From: Porphyrobacter sp. GA68
Lineage (GTDB): Bacteria; Pseudomonadota; Alphaproteobacteria; Sphingomonadales; Sphingomonadaceae
Assembly (NCBI RefSeq): GCF_022605525.1
Contig: NZ_JAKQYJ010000002.1
Span: forward strand, 372,001-436,000
Reading direction: 5' to 3'
Length of the DNA: 64,000 nucleotides
Notes under the pieces: model-generated
What the model was told of the DNA's origin: nothing
Databases searched by the model: none
The model's input: only the letters and a program-made list of their open reading frames with translations
Translations under genes and position numbers: made by a program
Shown here: positions 16,608-26,036 of the stretch, piece by piece
Numbering within the stretch: the first letter of the stretch is position 1
Layout of the letters: each line of letters opens with the position of its first letter

Positions 16608-17957
16608 ATGAGTGAAGTTGTGGTGGCTGACGCCGTGCCAAGGCGTACCTTGTGGGACTCCATACGTCCCTATCTGGAGAAGGAGTCCCTCGGAGCCTTC
16701 TTCCTCGGCGTTTCGTCGGGATTTCCGTTTGCACTGCTGGCTGCGACGTTGACCACCAGGCTGGCGCAACAGGGCATCGACAAGTCCACCGTGACCGCCT
16801 TCACGCTGGCCTTCCTGGTCTATAACCTCAAGTTCCTGTGGGCCTGGATCGTCGATGGTGTCCGCATTCCGGTTCTCGGCCGGCTGGGTCAGCGGGTCTC
16901 CTGGATGCTTGTTGTGGGCGTGCTGGTGATTGCCGCGGTCTTCAACCTCGCGCTGGTTCAGCCGCAGCAGGACATTGTCTGGACTGCGACTGCTGCGGTG
17001 ATGCTGGGCTTTGCGGGTGCGACTTTCGACATCATCATAGACGCCTACCGAATCGAGACACTGAAACCCTATCAACTCGGCACCGGTTCGGGGATGAGCC
17101 AGTATGGCTGGCGGATCGGGGCTGCTGGCGCGGGCGCACTGGCGCTCGTGGTCGCAGCGCGGGCAGGTTGGGAAGTGGCATACATGGCGTGCGCCGTGTT
17201 CGCGCTGCCCGCGATGCTCACGGCCCTCATCCTGGGGGAACCGGCCCGGCGCAAGGTCGTCGCGACCAAGCAGAGCCTGGGCGACACCTGGCGGTCGATT
17301 ACCGGCCCTTTTGCCGAGTTCTTTCAGCGCCACGGCGCCTGGCTCGTCCTGTTATTCATCCTGGTCCACAAGATCGGCGACACGCTGGCGAACCTCACCT
17401 TCCGGCTGCTGTTCGACGATCTGGGCTACACCAATGACGAAATCGCCATTTACGATATCGGAGTCGGGTTCTGGGCGCTGATTATCGGCGTGTTTATCGG
17501 CGGAATCCTGTATGCCAAACTTGGCCTCAAACGTTCCGTTCTGATCGCACTGGTTCTGATGGCCGTTTCCAACCTCAGCTTTGCGCTGCTGGCTGCGGCG
17601 GGCAAGTCGAACATCGGCATGGCAGCCGCGATCGGTTTTGAAAACTTCGCCAGCGGTTACGGCGGAGTGGTGGTGGTCGCGTATTTTTCCGCGTTGTGCG
17701 ATCTGCGCTTCACTGCCGCGCAATATGCTCTGATCAGCGCCGGGGCGAGCATCGTGGGCCGCGTTCTGACCGGAACAACGGCAGGGAGTCTCATCGAGAG
17801 TTTCGGCTATGTAAACTTCTATCTGCTGACCACGCTGTTGGCATTGCCCGGCATTGTCCTGTTCTGGTGGATGATGCGCACGGGTCTCGTCGATGCCGCG
17901 ATGGGTACGGCCGGCGAAGTCGGGCCGGGCGACGCGCGCGACGATCCGCCGGTCTAG
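16608..17957 (+). CDS. ampG: AmpG-family muropeptide MFS transporter
   Basis: 449 residues, 12 or more hydrophobic segments. AmpG imports GlcNAc-anhydroMurNAc (peptides) for cell-wall recycling. The N-terminal LEKESLGAFFLGVSSGFPFALLAATL and the following YNLKFLWAWIVDG are typical of AmpG (SGLPLLL.. and FLWAPLxD in other members), as are the central DIIIDAYRIETL and FGYVNFYLLT near the C-terminus. It is divergent from the Rieske gene and overlaps folC tail-to-tail on CTAG. Genes for later recycling steps (Mur ligase, ldcA) are at 56-58.5 kb. Confidence 0.85.
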   Translation: MSEVVVADAVPRRTLWDSIRPYLEKESLGAFFLGVSSGFPFALLAATLTTRLAQQGIDKSTVTAFTLAFLVYNLKFLWAWIVDGVRIPVLGRLGQRVSWMLVVGVLVIAAVFNLALVQPQQDIVWTATAAVMLGFAGATFDIIIDAYRIETLKPYQLGTGSGMSQYGWRIGAAGAGALALVVAARAGWEVAYMACAVFALPAMLTALILGEPARRKVVATKQSLGDTWRSITGPFAEFFQRHGAWLVLLFILVHKIGDTLANLTFRLLFDDLGYTNDEIAIYDIGVGFWALIIGVFIGGILYAKLGLKRSVLIALVLMAVSNLSFALLAAAGKSNIGMAAAIGFENFASGYGGVVVVAYFSALCDLRFTAAQYALISAGASIVGRVLTGTTAGSLIESFGYVNFYLLTTLLALPGIVLFWWMMRTGLVDAAMGTAGEVGPGDARDDPPV

Positions 17958-19258
17958 CCCGGCACCTCGTCGTTGAGGCGCAGCACCTCGCCCGCCAGGT
18001 AGAGCGAACCGGCGATCAGCACCGGCAACCCGTCAGCGGGCAGCATGGCGAGGGCTGAAGCAACATCCCTCGTCGGACGTGCGTTCGGACCGAAGGCATG
18101 CGCAGGATGAGACGGATGACCGGGCACCGGCACGGCAACAATGCTGGCCAACGCATCGCCGAGCGGACCCGTCAACGCGGCGGGATCCTTGCCCTCGATC
18201 ATGCCGATGACGAGGTGCAGGGGGCGATTGCCAAAGTGTGCCGCCAGAGCTTTTCCGGCGGACAGATTGTGCCCGCCGTCCAGCCACACCTGGCGATCAC
18301 CGGCCAGCGGTCCAGGGCGTAGCCGCTGCAGCCGCGCAGGCCAGGTGGCTGTCAGCAATCCGGTGTCCAGCGCGTCAACTGAGATTTCGACCGCATCCTG
18401 ATGACGCAGCATTGCCATCGCCAGACCGGCATTGTCGATTTGATGCGGGCCAGGAAGGCGCGGGAACGGAAGGTGCAGCACATCAACGCCGCCGCCATGA
18501 GTGCCGTCGCGGTAGGCGCAAAAATCTGGCAGGCCGATCATGTCCCAATCGTGACCTTGGGGCAGCCATCGTGCACCCACCCGGGCTGCGACTGCGCTGA
18601 TGGTGTCCATCTCCGCCTCGCCGTAAGAAAGCGTCACCAGCGGCACACCGGGTTTGGCGATGCCGGCTTTCTCGAACGCGATCCGGGCCATGGGATCGGT
18701 CGGCGTGCCCGCTTCGGGTGTCAGCAGAAACCGTTCGTGATCCAGACCCAATGCGGCGATACCGCAAACGGCCGGTCTGCCGATGACGTTTGTGGCATCC
18801 AGCCGACCGCCAAGACCCACCTCCACCACGCAGGCATCCGCCGGTTCGCGGGTGAACGCCAGGAACGCGGCCGCTATCGTCACTTCAAAAAAGCTGGGCG
18901 TCAGTCCCGCCGCTGCATCCAAAACCTCCTCCAGCAGCGACGCAAGATGATCGTCGCCGATCAGCTCGCCCGCCAGGCGGATCCGTTCGTTGTAGCGGAC
19001 GAGATGCGGACTAATCGTGGCGTGAACCCGCTTGCCGTCCGCCTCCAGCATCGCGCGCAGGAACGCGCAGGTGGACCCTTTTCCGTTGGTCCCGGCGACG
19101 TGGAAAACGGGCGGCAACCGATCCTGCGGATCGCCCAGCCGGGCAAGCAGCCTTGTTACAGTTTCCAGCCCCAGCCGGCCTTGCGGAAGGCTGAGCCGCG
19201 AGAGGCGGTTCAGCTGCCGCTGCACCAACGGATTGTCGGAGCGGCCGAGGTCGCGCAC
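17954..19258 (-). CDS. folC: Bifunctional folylpolyglutamate / dihydrofolate synthase
   Basis: 434 residues, Mur-ligase-like ATP-dependent ligase adding glutamate to dihydropteroate and folates. Seen: the P-loop region HVAGTNGKGSTCAFLRAML, ISPHLVRYNERIRL, EVGLGGRLDATNVI, and in the C-terminal domain LDGGHNLSAGKAL. Start codon ATG at 19258, three bases after the accD stop (19262), so it is the last gene of the trp-accD-folC run, an order often seen in alphaproteobacteria. Its stop shares CTAG with the stop of ampG. Confidence 0.93.
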   Translation of the reverse strand: MRDLGRSDNPLVQRQLNRLSRLSLPQGRLGLETVTRLLARLGDPQDRLPPVFHVAGTNGKGSTCAFLRAMLEADGKRVHATISPHLVRYNERIRLAGELIGDDHLASLLEEVLDAAAGLTPSFFEVTIAAAFLAFTREPADACVVEVGLGGRLDATNVIGRPAVCGIAALGLDHERFLLTPEAGTPTDPMARIAFEKAGIAKPGVPLVTLSYGEAEMDTISAVAARVGARWLPQGHDWDMIGLPDFCAYRDGTHGGGVDVLHLPFPRLPGPHQIDNAGLAMAMLRHQDAVEISVDALDTGLLTATWPARLQRLRPGPLAGDRQVWLDGGHNLSAGKALAAHFGNRPLHLVIGMIEGKDPAALTGPLGDALASIVAVPVPGHPSHPAHAFGPNARPTRDVASALAMLPADGLPVLIAGSLYLAGEVLRLNDEVPG

Positions 19259-19261
19259 CTG

Positions 19262-20110
19262 TCAGGCGGCGGCGCGGGGCTGCAGGTAGTCGAGCACGCT
19301 TGCCAGCGTGGTGCGCAGGTCGTGCCGCCGCACCACCATGTCCACCATGCCATGCTCCAGCAGATACTCGGCCCGCTGAAACCCGTCGGGCAGCTGTTCG
19401 CGAATTGTTTCCTGGATCACGCGCTGGCCCGCGAAGCCGATCAACGCGCCCGGCTCTGCGATGTGGAGGTCGCCCAGCATCGCGTAACTCGCCGTGACGC
19501 CGCCGGTGGTGGGGTCGGTCAGCACCACGACGTAAGGCAGGCCCGCCTCGCGCAGCCGCCGTGTCATCACCGTGGCGCGCGGCATCTGCATCAGGGACAA
19601 TATGCCTTCCTGCATCCGGGCGCCGCCAGCAGCGGTAACGACGACAAACGCGCTGCGATCGGCCAGCGCCCGTTCCGCGCCCGCGCAGAACGCCGCGCCC
19701 ACCGCCAGTCCCATGGAGCCGCCCATGAAACCGAAATCCTGCACGCCGACCACGGCCCGGCGACCCTCGATCGATCCGGCGGCCACGACGAATGCATCGG
19801 CATGGACGCTCTTGGCGCGCGCCTGCTTCAGGCGCTCGGTATAGCGCTTCTGGTCGCGAAACCTCAGCGGATCTTCGGGAACCCTGGGAAGCGGGACCAG
19901 GTCGTAACCTTCGTCCAGCAACTGCTTCAGCCGGTCATCCGCGCCGATGCGGCCGTGGTGATCGCAGCGGGGGCAGACGCGCAGGTTGTCCTCGTACTCG
20001 CGGGTGAAGATCATCTCCTGACACGCCGGGCATTTGACCCAGAGATTATCGGGCGTCTCCCGCTTGGCGAGGAAGGGGAGGGTGTTGCGAACGCGGTTGA
20101 GCCAGCTCAT
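19262..20110 (-). CDS. accD: Acetyl-CoA carboxylase carboxyltransferase subunit beta
   Basis: 282 residues; transfers CO2 from carboxybiotin to acetyl-CoA with AccA, first step of fatty acid synthesis. A four-cysteine zinc finger is visible: C27, C30, C46, C49 (CPAC ... CPRC). The carboxylase core follows with [30 protein letters not shown] and [19 protein letters not shown] overlaps the trpA stop (ATGA). Confidence 0.95.
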   Translation of the reverse strand: MSWLNRVRNTLPFLAKRETPDNLWVKCPACQEMIFTREYEDNLRVCPRCDHHGRIGADDRLKQLLDEGYDLVPLPRVPEDPLRFRDQKRYTERLKQARAKSVHADAFVVAAGSIEGRRAVVGVQDFGFMGGSMGLAVGAAFCAGAERALADRSAFVVVTAAGGARMQEGILSLMQMPRATVMTRRLREAGLPYVVVLTDPTTGGVTASYAMLGDLHIAEPGALIGFAGQRVIQETIREQLPDGFQRAEYLLEHGMVDMVVRRHDLRTTLASVLDYLQPRAAA

Positions 20111-20898
20111 GCCGGCACCCTCTGCGCCGAGTGCACGGCTTGGGCAAGACCTTGCGTGAGGCGTCGCAGGTGTTCGGGCGCGCTGTCGCCATGCTGTCCG
20201 ACCAGTTCGACAAGTGCCGAGCCGACGACCACACCATCGGCAACTTGCGCAATCCCGGCGGCCTGTTGCGCGGTGCGGACCCCGAACCCGACGGCTACAG
20301 GCAGGTTGGTTGTATCCTTCAGCCGCTTTACCGCGTCGGCGATCGACTGCTTCGTCGCCTGCTGGCTGCCGGTGATGCCTGCGACCGAGACATAGTAGAG
20401 GAACCCTTGCGACCCCGCGAGCACCTGCGGCAGGCGCGCCCTGTCGGTGGTTGGCGTCGCGAGACGTATGGGCGCGATTCCGTGGGCGCGGAGGGCGGGG
20501 CCGAGCGCGTCGTCCTCCTCCGGCGGGATGTCGACGCAGATCACACCATCAACGCCCGCCTTGGCGCACTCGGCCGCGAACCACTCCGCGCCGCGCCGAA
20601 CCATCGGGTTGGCATAACCCATCAGCACCAGCGGCACCTGTGGATGGCGGGCGCGGAAGGCGGCGGCGATGCGCAACACTTCGGCCGTGGTCGTTCCCGC
20701 GCCAAGGGAGCGGATGTTCGCCTCCTGAATAGCCTTACCGTCCGCCATGGGATCGGTGAACGGCATCCCCAGCTCGATCACGTCCGCGCCGCCTTCGACA
20801 AGCGCGTCGAGATTGGCCGCGGTGTCGCCGTCGCCGGCGGTGATGAAGGTGACAAGGGCGGGGTGCGGCTTGGCGAAGGCGGAGGAGAGGCGGGTCAT
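20107..20898 (-). CDS. trpA: Tryptophan synthase alpha subunit
   Basis: 263 residues, TIM barrel that cleaves indole-3-glycerol phosphate and channels indole to TrpB. The catalytic acids are present with canonical spacing: E42 in [10 protein letters not shown] and D53 in MADG. Also seen: [18 protein letters not shown] and [12 protein letters not shown]. Start ATG 20898 overlaps the stop of the upstream small gene (ATGA). The longer frame to 21018 runs through that gene and is rejected. Confidence 0.94.
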   Translation of the reverse strand: MTRLSSAFAKPHPALVTFITAGDGDTAANLDALVEGGADVIELGMPFTDPMADGKAIQEANIRSLGAGTTTAEVLRIAAAFRARHPQVPLVLMGYANPMVRRGAEWFAAECAKAGVDGVICVDIPPEEDDALGPALRAHGIAPIRLATPTTDRARLPQVLAGSQGFLYYVSVAGITGSQQATKQSIADAVKRLKDTTNLPVAVGFGVRTAQQAAGIAQVADGVVVGSALVELVGQHGDSAPEHLRRLTQGLAQAVHSAQRVPA

Positions 20899-21260
20899 TC
20901 CTGTTTCCGATATGCTGAGAAATAGAAGCTGAGAGTTAGTGACACGGCAGCTGCACTCATCAGCGCGGAATGTAAGCTTCTCTCGTCCTTCGGGAAAAGC
21001 AGTTGCAAGACCCACCACATAGCTAGGTACACTACAAAGTAGAGCGGCATACGCTTCATCGCTGCAAACGGGCGAAGCCGAGTGTTGCCATTGGCGAGCC
21101 TGACGACGCTGGTGGCAATCACCATGAACGCACCAAGCATTGCAATGCTGCCTGCAATCAGGAAGGCCGCTGATGCTTCAGACGTGGTATAGCGGAGGAT
21201 AACAGCCGGAACCCATCCGATGAAGAATAGAAGGGCTCCAATGTTCCTCAATCGCTTCAC
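20895..21260 (-). CDS. Small membrane protein inserted between trpB and trpA
   Basis: 121 residues from a GTG start ([15 protein letters not shown]). Four hydrophobic segments at about 8-22, 31-50, 70-88 and 98-115 with basic loops; no family recognised. The gene is locked into the trp operon: its GTG overlaps the trpB TGA (GTGA) and its TGA overlaps the trpA ATG (ATGA). Hand count over 20941-21240 gives about 55% G+C, against about 68% in a trpA sample line, so its composition is unlike its neighbours and suggests late arrival. It may just be a passenger; a link to tryptophan synthesis is not shown. Confidence 0.7.
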   Translation of the reverse strand: MKRLRNIGALLFFIGWVPAVILRYTTSEASAAFLIAGSIAMLGAFMVIATSVVRLANGNTRLRPFAAMKRMPLYFVVYLAMWWVLQLLFPKDERSLHSALMSAAAVSLTLSFYFSAYRKQE

Positions 21261-22471
21261 ATCTCCACCCCCAAAGCCTCGGCCACCGTGAAGATGTCCT
21301 TGTCTCCGCGGCCGCACAGGTTGGCAAGGATCACGCTATCCTTCGGCATCGCCTTAGCCCGCTGAGCCACGGCGTAGATGGCGTGGCTCGGCTCCAGCGC
21401 GGGAATGATCCCCTCCGTGCGGCAAAGCAGTTGAAACGCCTCCAGCGCCTCCTGGTCGGTGACGGCGGTGTATTCGACCCGGCCGGTGTCCTTCAGCCAA
21501 GCGTGTTCCGGGCCGATGCCGGGATAGTCCAGCCCGGCGCTGATCGAGTGGCCTTCGGTGATCTGCCCGTCAGCGTCCTGGAGCAGATAGGTCCTGTTGC
21601 CGTGGAGGATGCCGGGCGAACCGCCCAGCAGCGAGGCTGCGTGCTCCTCCCCATGCAGGCCGCGGCCCGCCGCCTCGACGCCGAGCATCTTGATGTCCGG
21701 ATCATCGAGGAACGGATGGAACAGGCCGAGCGCGTTTGATCCGCCGCCGATCGCTGCGACCAGCAGGTCGGGCAGGCGGCCGATACGGTCCAGCATCTGC
21801 GCCCGCGCCTCCCGCCCGATCACGGATTGAAAGTCGCGGACCATCTCGGGATAGGGGTGCGGGCCGGCGGCGGTGCCGATGATGTAAAAAGTGTCGTGGA
21901 CGTTCGCGACCCAGTCGCGCAGCCCTTCGTTCATCGCGTCCTTCAGCGTGCCGCGCCCGCTGGTCACGGGCACGACCTCGGCCCCCAGCAGCTTCATGCG
22001 GAACACGTTGGGCTGCTGCCGTGCGACGTCGGTCGCGCCCATGTAGATGACGCAGGGCAGGCCAAACCGCGCGCAGACGGTGGCGGTAGCGACGCCGTGC
22101 TGCCCGGCACCAGTTTCCGCGATGATGCGCGTCTTGCCCATGCGGATGGCGAGCAGGATCTGCCCGATGCAATTGTTGATCTTGTGCGCGCCGGTGTGGT
22201 TCAGCTCGTCCCGCTTGAACCACACCTGCGCCCCGCCAAGGCTCTGTGTCAGCCGCTCTGCGAAGTAGAGCGGCGAGGGACGGCCGACATAATGTTCCAG
22301 AAGGCCATCGAACTCAGCGGTGAACGCCGGATCCGCCTGCGCCGCGCGGTATTCCCGTTCCAGTTCCAGGATCAGCGGCATCAGGGTTTCGGCAACGAAA
22401 CGGCCGCCATAGTCGCCAAAGTGACCCCGTTCGTCTGGCTGGTTGCGGAAAGAGTTGGTCAACTGGTTCAT
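21257..22471 (-). CDS. trpB: Tryptophan synthase beta subunit
   Basis: 404 residues; PLP-dependent condensation of indole with serine. Seen: the N-terminal [16 protein letters not shown], the PLP lysine motif [22 protein letters not shown], and the phosphate-binding [11 protein letters not shown] full-length TrpB1-type protein. Co-directional with trpF 72 bases upstream and overlapping the small membrane protein gene downstream by 4 bases. Confidence 0.96.
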   Translation of the reverse strand: MNQLTNSFRNQPDERGHFGDYGGRFVAETLMPLILELEREYRAAQADPAFTAEFDGLLEHYVGRPSPLYFAERLTQSLGGAQVWFKRDELNHTGAHKINNCIGQILLAIRMGKTRIIAETGAGQHGVATATVCARFGLPCVIYMGATDVARQQPNVFRMKLLGAEVVPVTSGRGTLKDAMNEGLRDWVANVHDTFYIIGTAAGPHPYPEMVRDFQSVIGREARAQMLDRIGRLPDLLVAAIGGGSNALGLFHPFLDDPDIKMLGVEAAGRGLHGEEHAASLLGGSPGILHGNRTYLLQDADGQITEGHSISAGLDYPGIGPEHAWLKDTGRVEYTAVTDQEALEAFQLLCRTEGIIPALEPSHAIYAVAQRAKAMPKDSVILANLCGRGDKDIFTVAEALGVEM

Positions 22472-22543
22472 GCTAAACCGATCCTGCTGGGAAAGCCGAC
22501 GGCAACCGACTGTTTACGGTTCGACAAGGTCACGCAGATCGGG

Positions 22544-23176
22544 TCAAGTGCTTTGTGCGCGCGCAGCTGCGCAGAAGGCACGGATCAGGGCCGCATCCTT
22601 GACGCCCGGTGCGCTTTCCACGCCGCTCGACGTGTCCACAAGTTCTGCACCGGTCTCGCGGATGGCTTCAGCGACATTGCCGGGCGTCAAGCCGCCCGCC
22701 AGTCCCCACGCCATCGCATGTTCGTGGTTCGCCAGCAGGTTCCAGTCGAATGCCTCTCCATTCCCGCCGGGCAGCGCCTTGGCCGGAGCGTCGAAGATCA
22801 GCCGGTCGGCTTGACCCACCCACTTGCGCGCCCGCTCCAGCGTGCCCGCATCGCGCAGGCCCACGGCCTTCCAGACCTCCATGCCGAGTTGCTGCCGGAT
22901 GGCCCCCACCCATTCCGGCGTCTCCCGGCCATGGAATTGCAGCACGTCGGGCCGCACCGCCTCAATCGCCTGCGCCAAGGCCATCGGCTGCATCTCGACT
23001 GTGAGCAGCACGACCTTGCGATCGGCCGGCACCCGCGCCCGCAACGCCCGTGCCTGTTCGACCGTGACATGACGAGGCGAAGGGGCGAAGTGGACGAAGC
23101 CGAGGTGAGTCGCGCCGGCATCGACCGCAGCGTCAAGCGTGTCCGCTGTGGAAAGGCCGCATATTTTGATTTGCAT
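22544..23176 (-). CDS. trpF: Phosphoribosylanthranilate isomerase
   Basis: 210 residues, TIM barrel, third step of tryptophan synthesis. Seen: MQIKICGLSTADTLDAA at the start (the Cys is catalytic), LGFVHFAPSPRHV, LQFHGRETPEW, and near the end GLAGGLTPGNVAEAI and DTSSGVESAPGVKD (catalytic Asp). Start ATG 23176 lies 24 bases after the aminopeptidase stop. Confidence 0.95.
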   Translation of the reverse strand: MQIKICGLSTADTLDAAVDAGATHLGFVHFAPSPRHVTVEQARALRARVPADRKVVLLTVEMQPMALAQAIEAVRPDVLQFHGRETPEWVGAIRQQLGMEVWKAVGLRDAGTLERARKWVGQADRLIFDAPAKALPGGNGEAFDWNLLANHEHAMAWGLAGGLTPGNVAEAIRETGAELVDTSSGVESAPGVKDAALIRAFCAAARAQST

Positions 23177-23200
23177 GAGCGTGGAGAGCCGCCGAACCAC

Positions 23201-24772
23201 TTAGCGTTCGAAACTGCGTATCAGCTCATCGAACAACCGCACGCCGTAACCGGGCGCACCTTCCGGGGTGGTCGGTGTGGCGGTTGTTGAGTCCATTCCC
23301 GCCATGTCGATATGCGCCCAAGGAGTGGGTTCAGGGGTAAGGAAGCTGAGGAAATAGGCGGCGCGGCCGGCGCCCGGGCCCGGTGCTCGCGTGCCGTTGG
23401 CGATATCCGCGATCGGAGACGCCATGTCCCGAGCGTAGCTGGGATGCACCGGCAGCCGCCAGACCGGTTCGCCCGATGTCGCCGCAGCCTGAGCGATCCG
23501 CTGCGCAAGCGCGTCGTCGCGCGCGAATAGCCCGGCATAATCGTCACCCAGCGCGGTGGTGATCGCCCCCGTCAATGTCGCCAGGTTGACCAGAGCGGCC
23601 GGACGGTAGCGGTCGATGACATACTGATTGGCGTCGCTCATCACCATGCGCCCTTCGGCATCGGTACTGATCACCTCGATTGTCTGTCCGTTCATGGTGC
23701 GCACGACGTCGCCCGGACGGGTTGCGTTGTCACCCGGCATGTTCTCCGCCAGCGCGGCAACGCCGACGACGTTGGCCCGTGCGCCGCGCTTGGCGGCCGA
23801 GAGTACGGCACCCATGACAGCTGCGGCACCGGCCATGTCGCCGCGCATCGCTTCCATTCCTGCACCCGGCTTCAGCGAAATGCCCCCGGTATCGAAAGTA
23901 ATCCCCTTGCCAACCAAGGCCAGCGGTGCCGTATCACCCCCGCCGCGGTACTCGACGATCATTAAACGGGCGGGCCGCCGGGAACCCTGCGACACGGACA
24001 GCAGCGCGCCCATGTTCAGTTCGCGCATCTGCCGCTCGTCCAAAACGGTGATGCGGGTGTTGGGCACGCCTACAAACGCGGCGCGGGCCTGCGCCACGAA
24101 GCTTTCGGGATGCTTGAGATTGGAAGGCAGGGTGATGAGGTCGCGCGTCAGCCGCATTCCGTCGATCTGACCCTGATGCAGGCGGCGGAATGTCTCGGCC
24201 GTCCCGGCCGGCGCAACAATCGTTACCGGCTGCGCCTGAGCCAGTCCCCGCTCCGACGTCTTGAGCTGGTCAAATCGCCAGTCGCCAAGTCCGAAGCCGC
24301 GTGCGACGTGCGCGGCAGGATCAGCTACCGAAGAGGGAAGGTCGGTCGCTACCAGCGCCACCGGAGCCGCCACATCGCGCGCCGCCTGAGCGACCCGCCC
24401 GCCGAGGTCGGCGAGAGCCACCGCGTCAAGCTGTTCGCCGCCTACCCCGACCAGCATCAGGCGGTCGTACCCACCCACGCCGTACAGGTCGAGCCGGTCA
24501 CCGGTGGCAGCCTGAAAGCTGGCAGCGGACACTGCCCGGCTAACGGCTTCGCGCGCGCTTGCCGGAACGCGGGAAAGGTCGGCCGCTTCGGTCATCGGCA
24601 CGGCCAGCACACCGGCGGCAGGGGCCTGAGTGGCGAAGGCGATCTGACGTTCCGGTGTGTTCGCCACCTCTGCCGGGACGACCCCACTGCCCGCCGCGGC
24701 CCGTTCGGATTGGGCCATCGCAGGCGCGGCGAGTAGCGACAGGGCGGCAGCAGAGCAAAGCAGACGGCGCAT
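23201..24772 (-). CDS. Exported M17-family leucyl aminopeptidase
   Basis: 523 residues. The C-terminal catalytic domain carries the M17 metal and catalytic segments VGKGITFDTGGISLKPGAGM and STDAEGRMVMSDANQYV (the usual signature is NTDAEGRL, so N is replaced by S), plus LVNLATLTGAI. Unlike classic cytosolic PepA, the start at ATG 24772 (GAGGA site ahead) gives a clear signal peptide, MRRLLCSAAALSLLAAPAMAQ, so the enzyme is probably periplasmic. It stands directly before trpF on the same strand. Confidence 0.88.
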   Translation of the reverse strand: MRRLLCSAAALSLLAAPAMAQSERAAAGSGVVPAEVANTPERQIAFATQAPAAGVLAVPMTEAADLSRVPASAREAVSRAVSAASFQAATGDRLDLYGVGGYDRLMLVGVGGEQLDAVALADLGGRVAQAARDVAAPVALVATDLPSSVADPAAHVARGFGLGDWRFDQLKTSERGLAQAQPVTIVAPAGTAETFRRLHQGQIDGMRLTRDLITLPSNLKHPESFVAQARAAFVGVPNTRITVLDERQMRELNMGALLSVSQGSRRPARLMIVEYRGGGDTAPLALVGKGITFDTGGISLKPGAGMEAMRGDMAGAAAVMGAVLSAAKRGARANVVGVAALAENMPGDNATRPGDVVRTMNGQTIEVISTDAEGRMVMSDANQYVIDRYRPAALVNLATLTGAITTALGDDYAGLFARDDALAQRIAQAAATSGEPVWRLPVHPSYARDMASPIADIANGTRAPGPGAGRAAYFLSFLTPEPTPWAHIDMAGMDSTTATPTTPEGAPGYGVRLFDELIRSFER

Positions 24773-24848
24773 AAAAAATCCTCGAAATGTCAAGGCATGC
24801 TCAAAGCCGCGAGGCATCGGGGAAGTCAAGGGCAACCGCGCTTGCCGA

Positions 24849-25355
24849 TCAAGCCAGCGACTTCGTCAGCACGCACATGAATAGCGGCGGGTCTAGCGGA
24901 ACGGGGAAATCCCGCCGCTCTCCGGTCCGCTGCCAGCCGCGCCGCTCGTAATAGGCGATCAGTTCACGGCGCTGCTCGATCACCGTCATTTCGATGACGT
25001 TGCAGGCAAGCACGTCGCGGGCGTAGCGTTCGGCTTCCTGCATGAGTTTGCGGCCAAGCTGCTCGCCCTGGCGGGCTGGCTCGACGCACAGCAGGCCGAG
25101 ATAGGCCAGCCCTTGCCCCAGATCCGCGATCCTGACGCAACCAAGCGGTGCGGTGCCGTCGTCCAGCATCAGCAGCGCCTGATGCGGATCGGTGACAATG
25201 GCTTCAAGTTCGCCGGGTTCTGTGCGTCGATCAGACAGCAGGTCTGCCTCATGCGTCCAGCCGCGCCGAGCATCCTCGCCGCGATAGGCGCGCTCCACCA
25301 GCGAATAGAGTGCGGGCAGGTCGGCAGCTTCGGCTGGCCGGATGGTGACGGTCAT
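24849..25355 (-). CDS. GNAT family N-acetyltransferase
   Basis: 168 residues with the GNAT fold: TIRPAEAADLPALYSLVERAY at the start, LGLLCVEPARQGEQLGRKLM (the acetyl-CoA pyrophosphate loop, here RQGEQLG in place of the usual Q/RxxGxG/A) and the C-terminal AYYERRGWQRTGE. The substrate is unknown. Six bases separate it from the pyrF stop, so it is likely cotranscribed with pyrF. Confidence 0.83.
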   Translation of the reverse strand: MTVTIRPAEAADLPALYSLVERAYRGEDARRGWTHEADLLSDRRTEPGELEAIVTDPHQALLMLDDGTAPLGCVRIADLGQGLAYLGLLCVEPARQGEQLGRKLMQEAERYARDVLACNVIEMTVIEQRRELIAYYERRGWQRTGERRDFPVPLDPPLFMCVLTKSLA

Positions 25356-25361
25356 GGGCGG

Positions 25362-26036
25362 CTACAGCGTCGCCTCGATCGCGCGGGCCGCCGCGACAGG
25401 GTCATCGGCGCGGCTGATCGGGCGGCCGATGACGAGCAGGCTGGCGCCATCGTCGCGCGCCTGGCGGGGTGTGACCACGCGCTTCTGGTCGGCCGCTCCG
25501 GCCGCGGCTGGGCGCAGTCCGGGCACCACCAGATAGCCACCCTTCCATTGCCTGTGCACGGCTGCGACCTCGTGTCCCGAACACACGACGCCGTCCAGCC
25601 CGGCCGCCTCGGCCAGCTCGGCCAGGCGCAGCACCTGGTCGTGCGCGCTGCCGGCGATGCCGGTGCGCTGAAGATCGCGTTCGTCCAGGCTGGTGAGCAG
25701 GGTCACGGCAACCACCTTCGTCCGCTCTCCGGCGGCGGCCTTGGCGTCTTCCATCATGGCGCGGCCTCCGCTGGCGTGCACGGTAACGATCGCCGGTTCG
25801 AGCACCCGTATCGCCTGCATCGCGCTCGCCACAGTGTTGGGAATGTCATGCAGCTTCAGATCGAGAAACACCGGCAGTCCCATCTGCGCCACTTCGTGAA
25901 CGCCGTGATGGCCGTGAGCGCAGAAGAACTCCAGCCCCAGCTTCACCATTCCGATATGCGCCTTGACCTGACGGACCAGCGCCTTGGCCGGCTCCAGTTG
26001 TGGCAGGTCAACGGCGAGGCAGAGCGGACTGGTCAA
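25362..26036 (-). CDS. pyrF: Orotidine 5'-phosphate decarboxylase
   Basis: 224 residues, last step of UMP synthesis. Seen: LCLAVDLPQLEPAKAL at the start, VKLGLEFFCAHG, the catalytic motif DLKLHDIPNT, VTVHASGGRAM, and VTPRQARDDGASLLVIGRPI at the phosphate site. The start is most likely TTG 26036, which overlaps the stop of the lapA-like gene (TTGA); the next ATG would cut into the first strand. In many alphaproteobacteria pyrF sits directly before trpF; here a GNAT and an aminopeptidase gene intervene. Confidence 0.92.
   Translation of the reverse strand: MTSPLCLAVDLPQLEPAKALVRQVKAHIGMVKLGLEFFCAHGHHGVHEVAQMGLPVFLDLKLHDIPNTVASAMQAIRVLEPAIVTVHASGGRAMMEDAKAAAGERTKVVAVTLLTSLDERDLQRTGIAGSAHDQVLRLAELAEAAGLDGVVCSGHEVAAVHRQWKGGYLVVPGLRPAAAGAADQKRVVTPRQARDDGASLLVIGRPISRADDPVAAARAIEATL

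Noticed and set aside
16533-17333. N-terminal extension of the Rieske oxygenase frame
   Set aside because: It runs antisense through ampG; homology begins at MNAIDIAARR near 16532.
18401-20395. 664-residue open frame on the plus strand
   Set aside because: Antisense to folC and accD, whose motifs are unmistakable on the other strand.
20899-21018. Longer trpA start
   Set aside because: It would overlap the small membrane protein gene; trpA homology starts at [10 protein letters not shown] and the ATGA junction is typical.
22472-22543. trp attenuator or leader peptide before trpB
   Set aside because: The 72-base gap has no Trp-rich mini-frame and no terminator/antiterminator pair.
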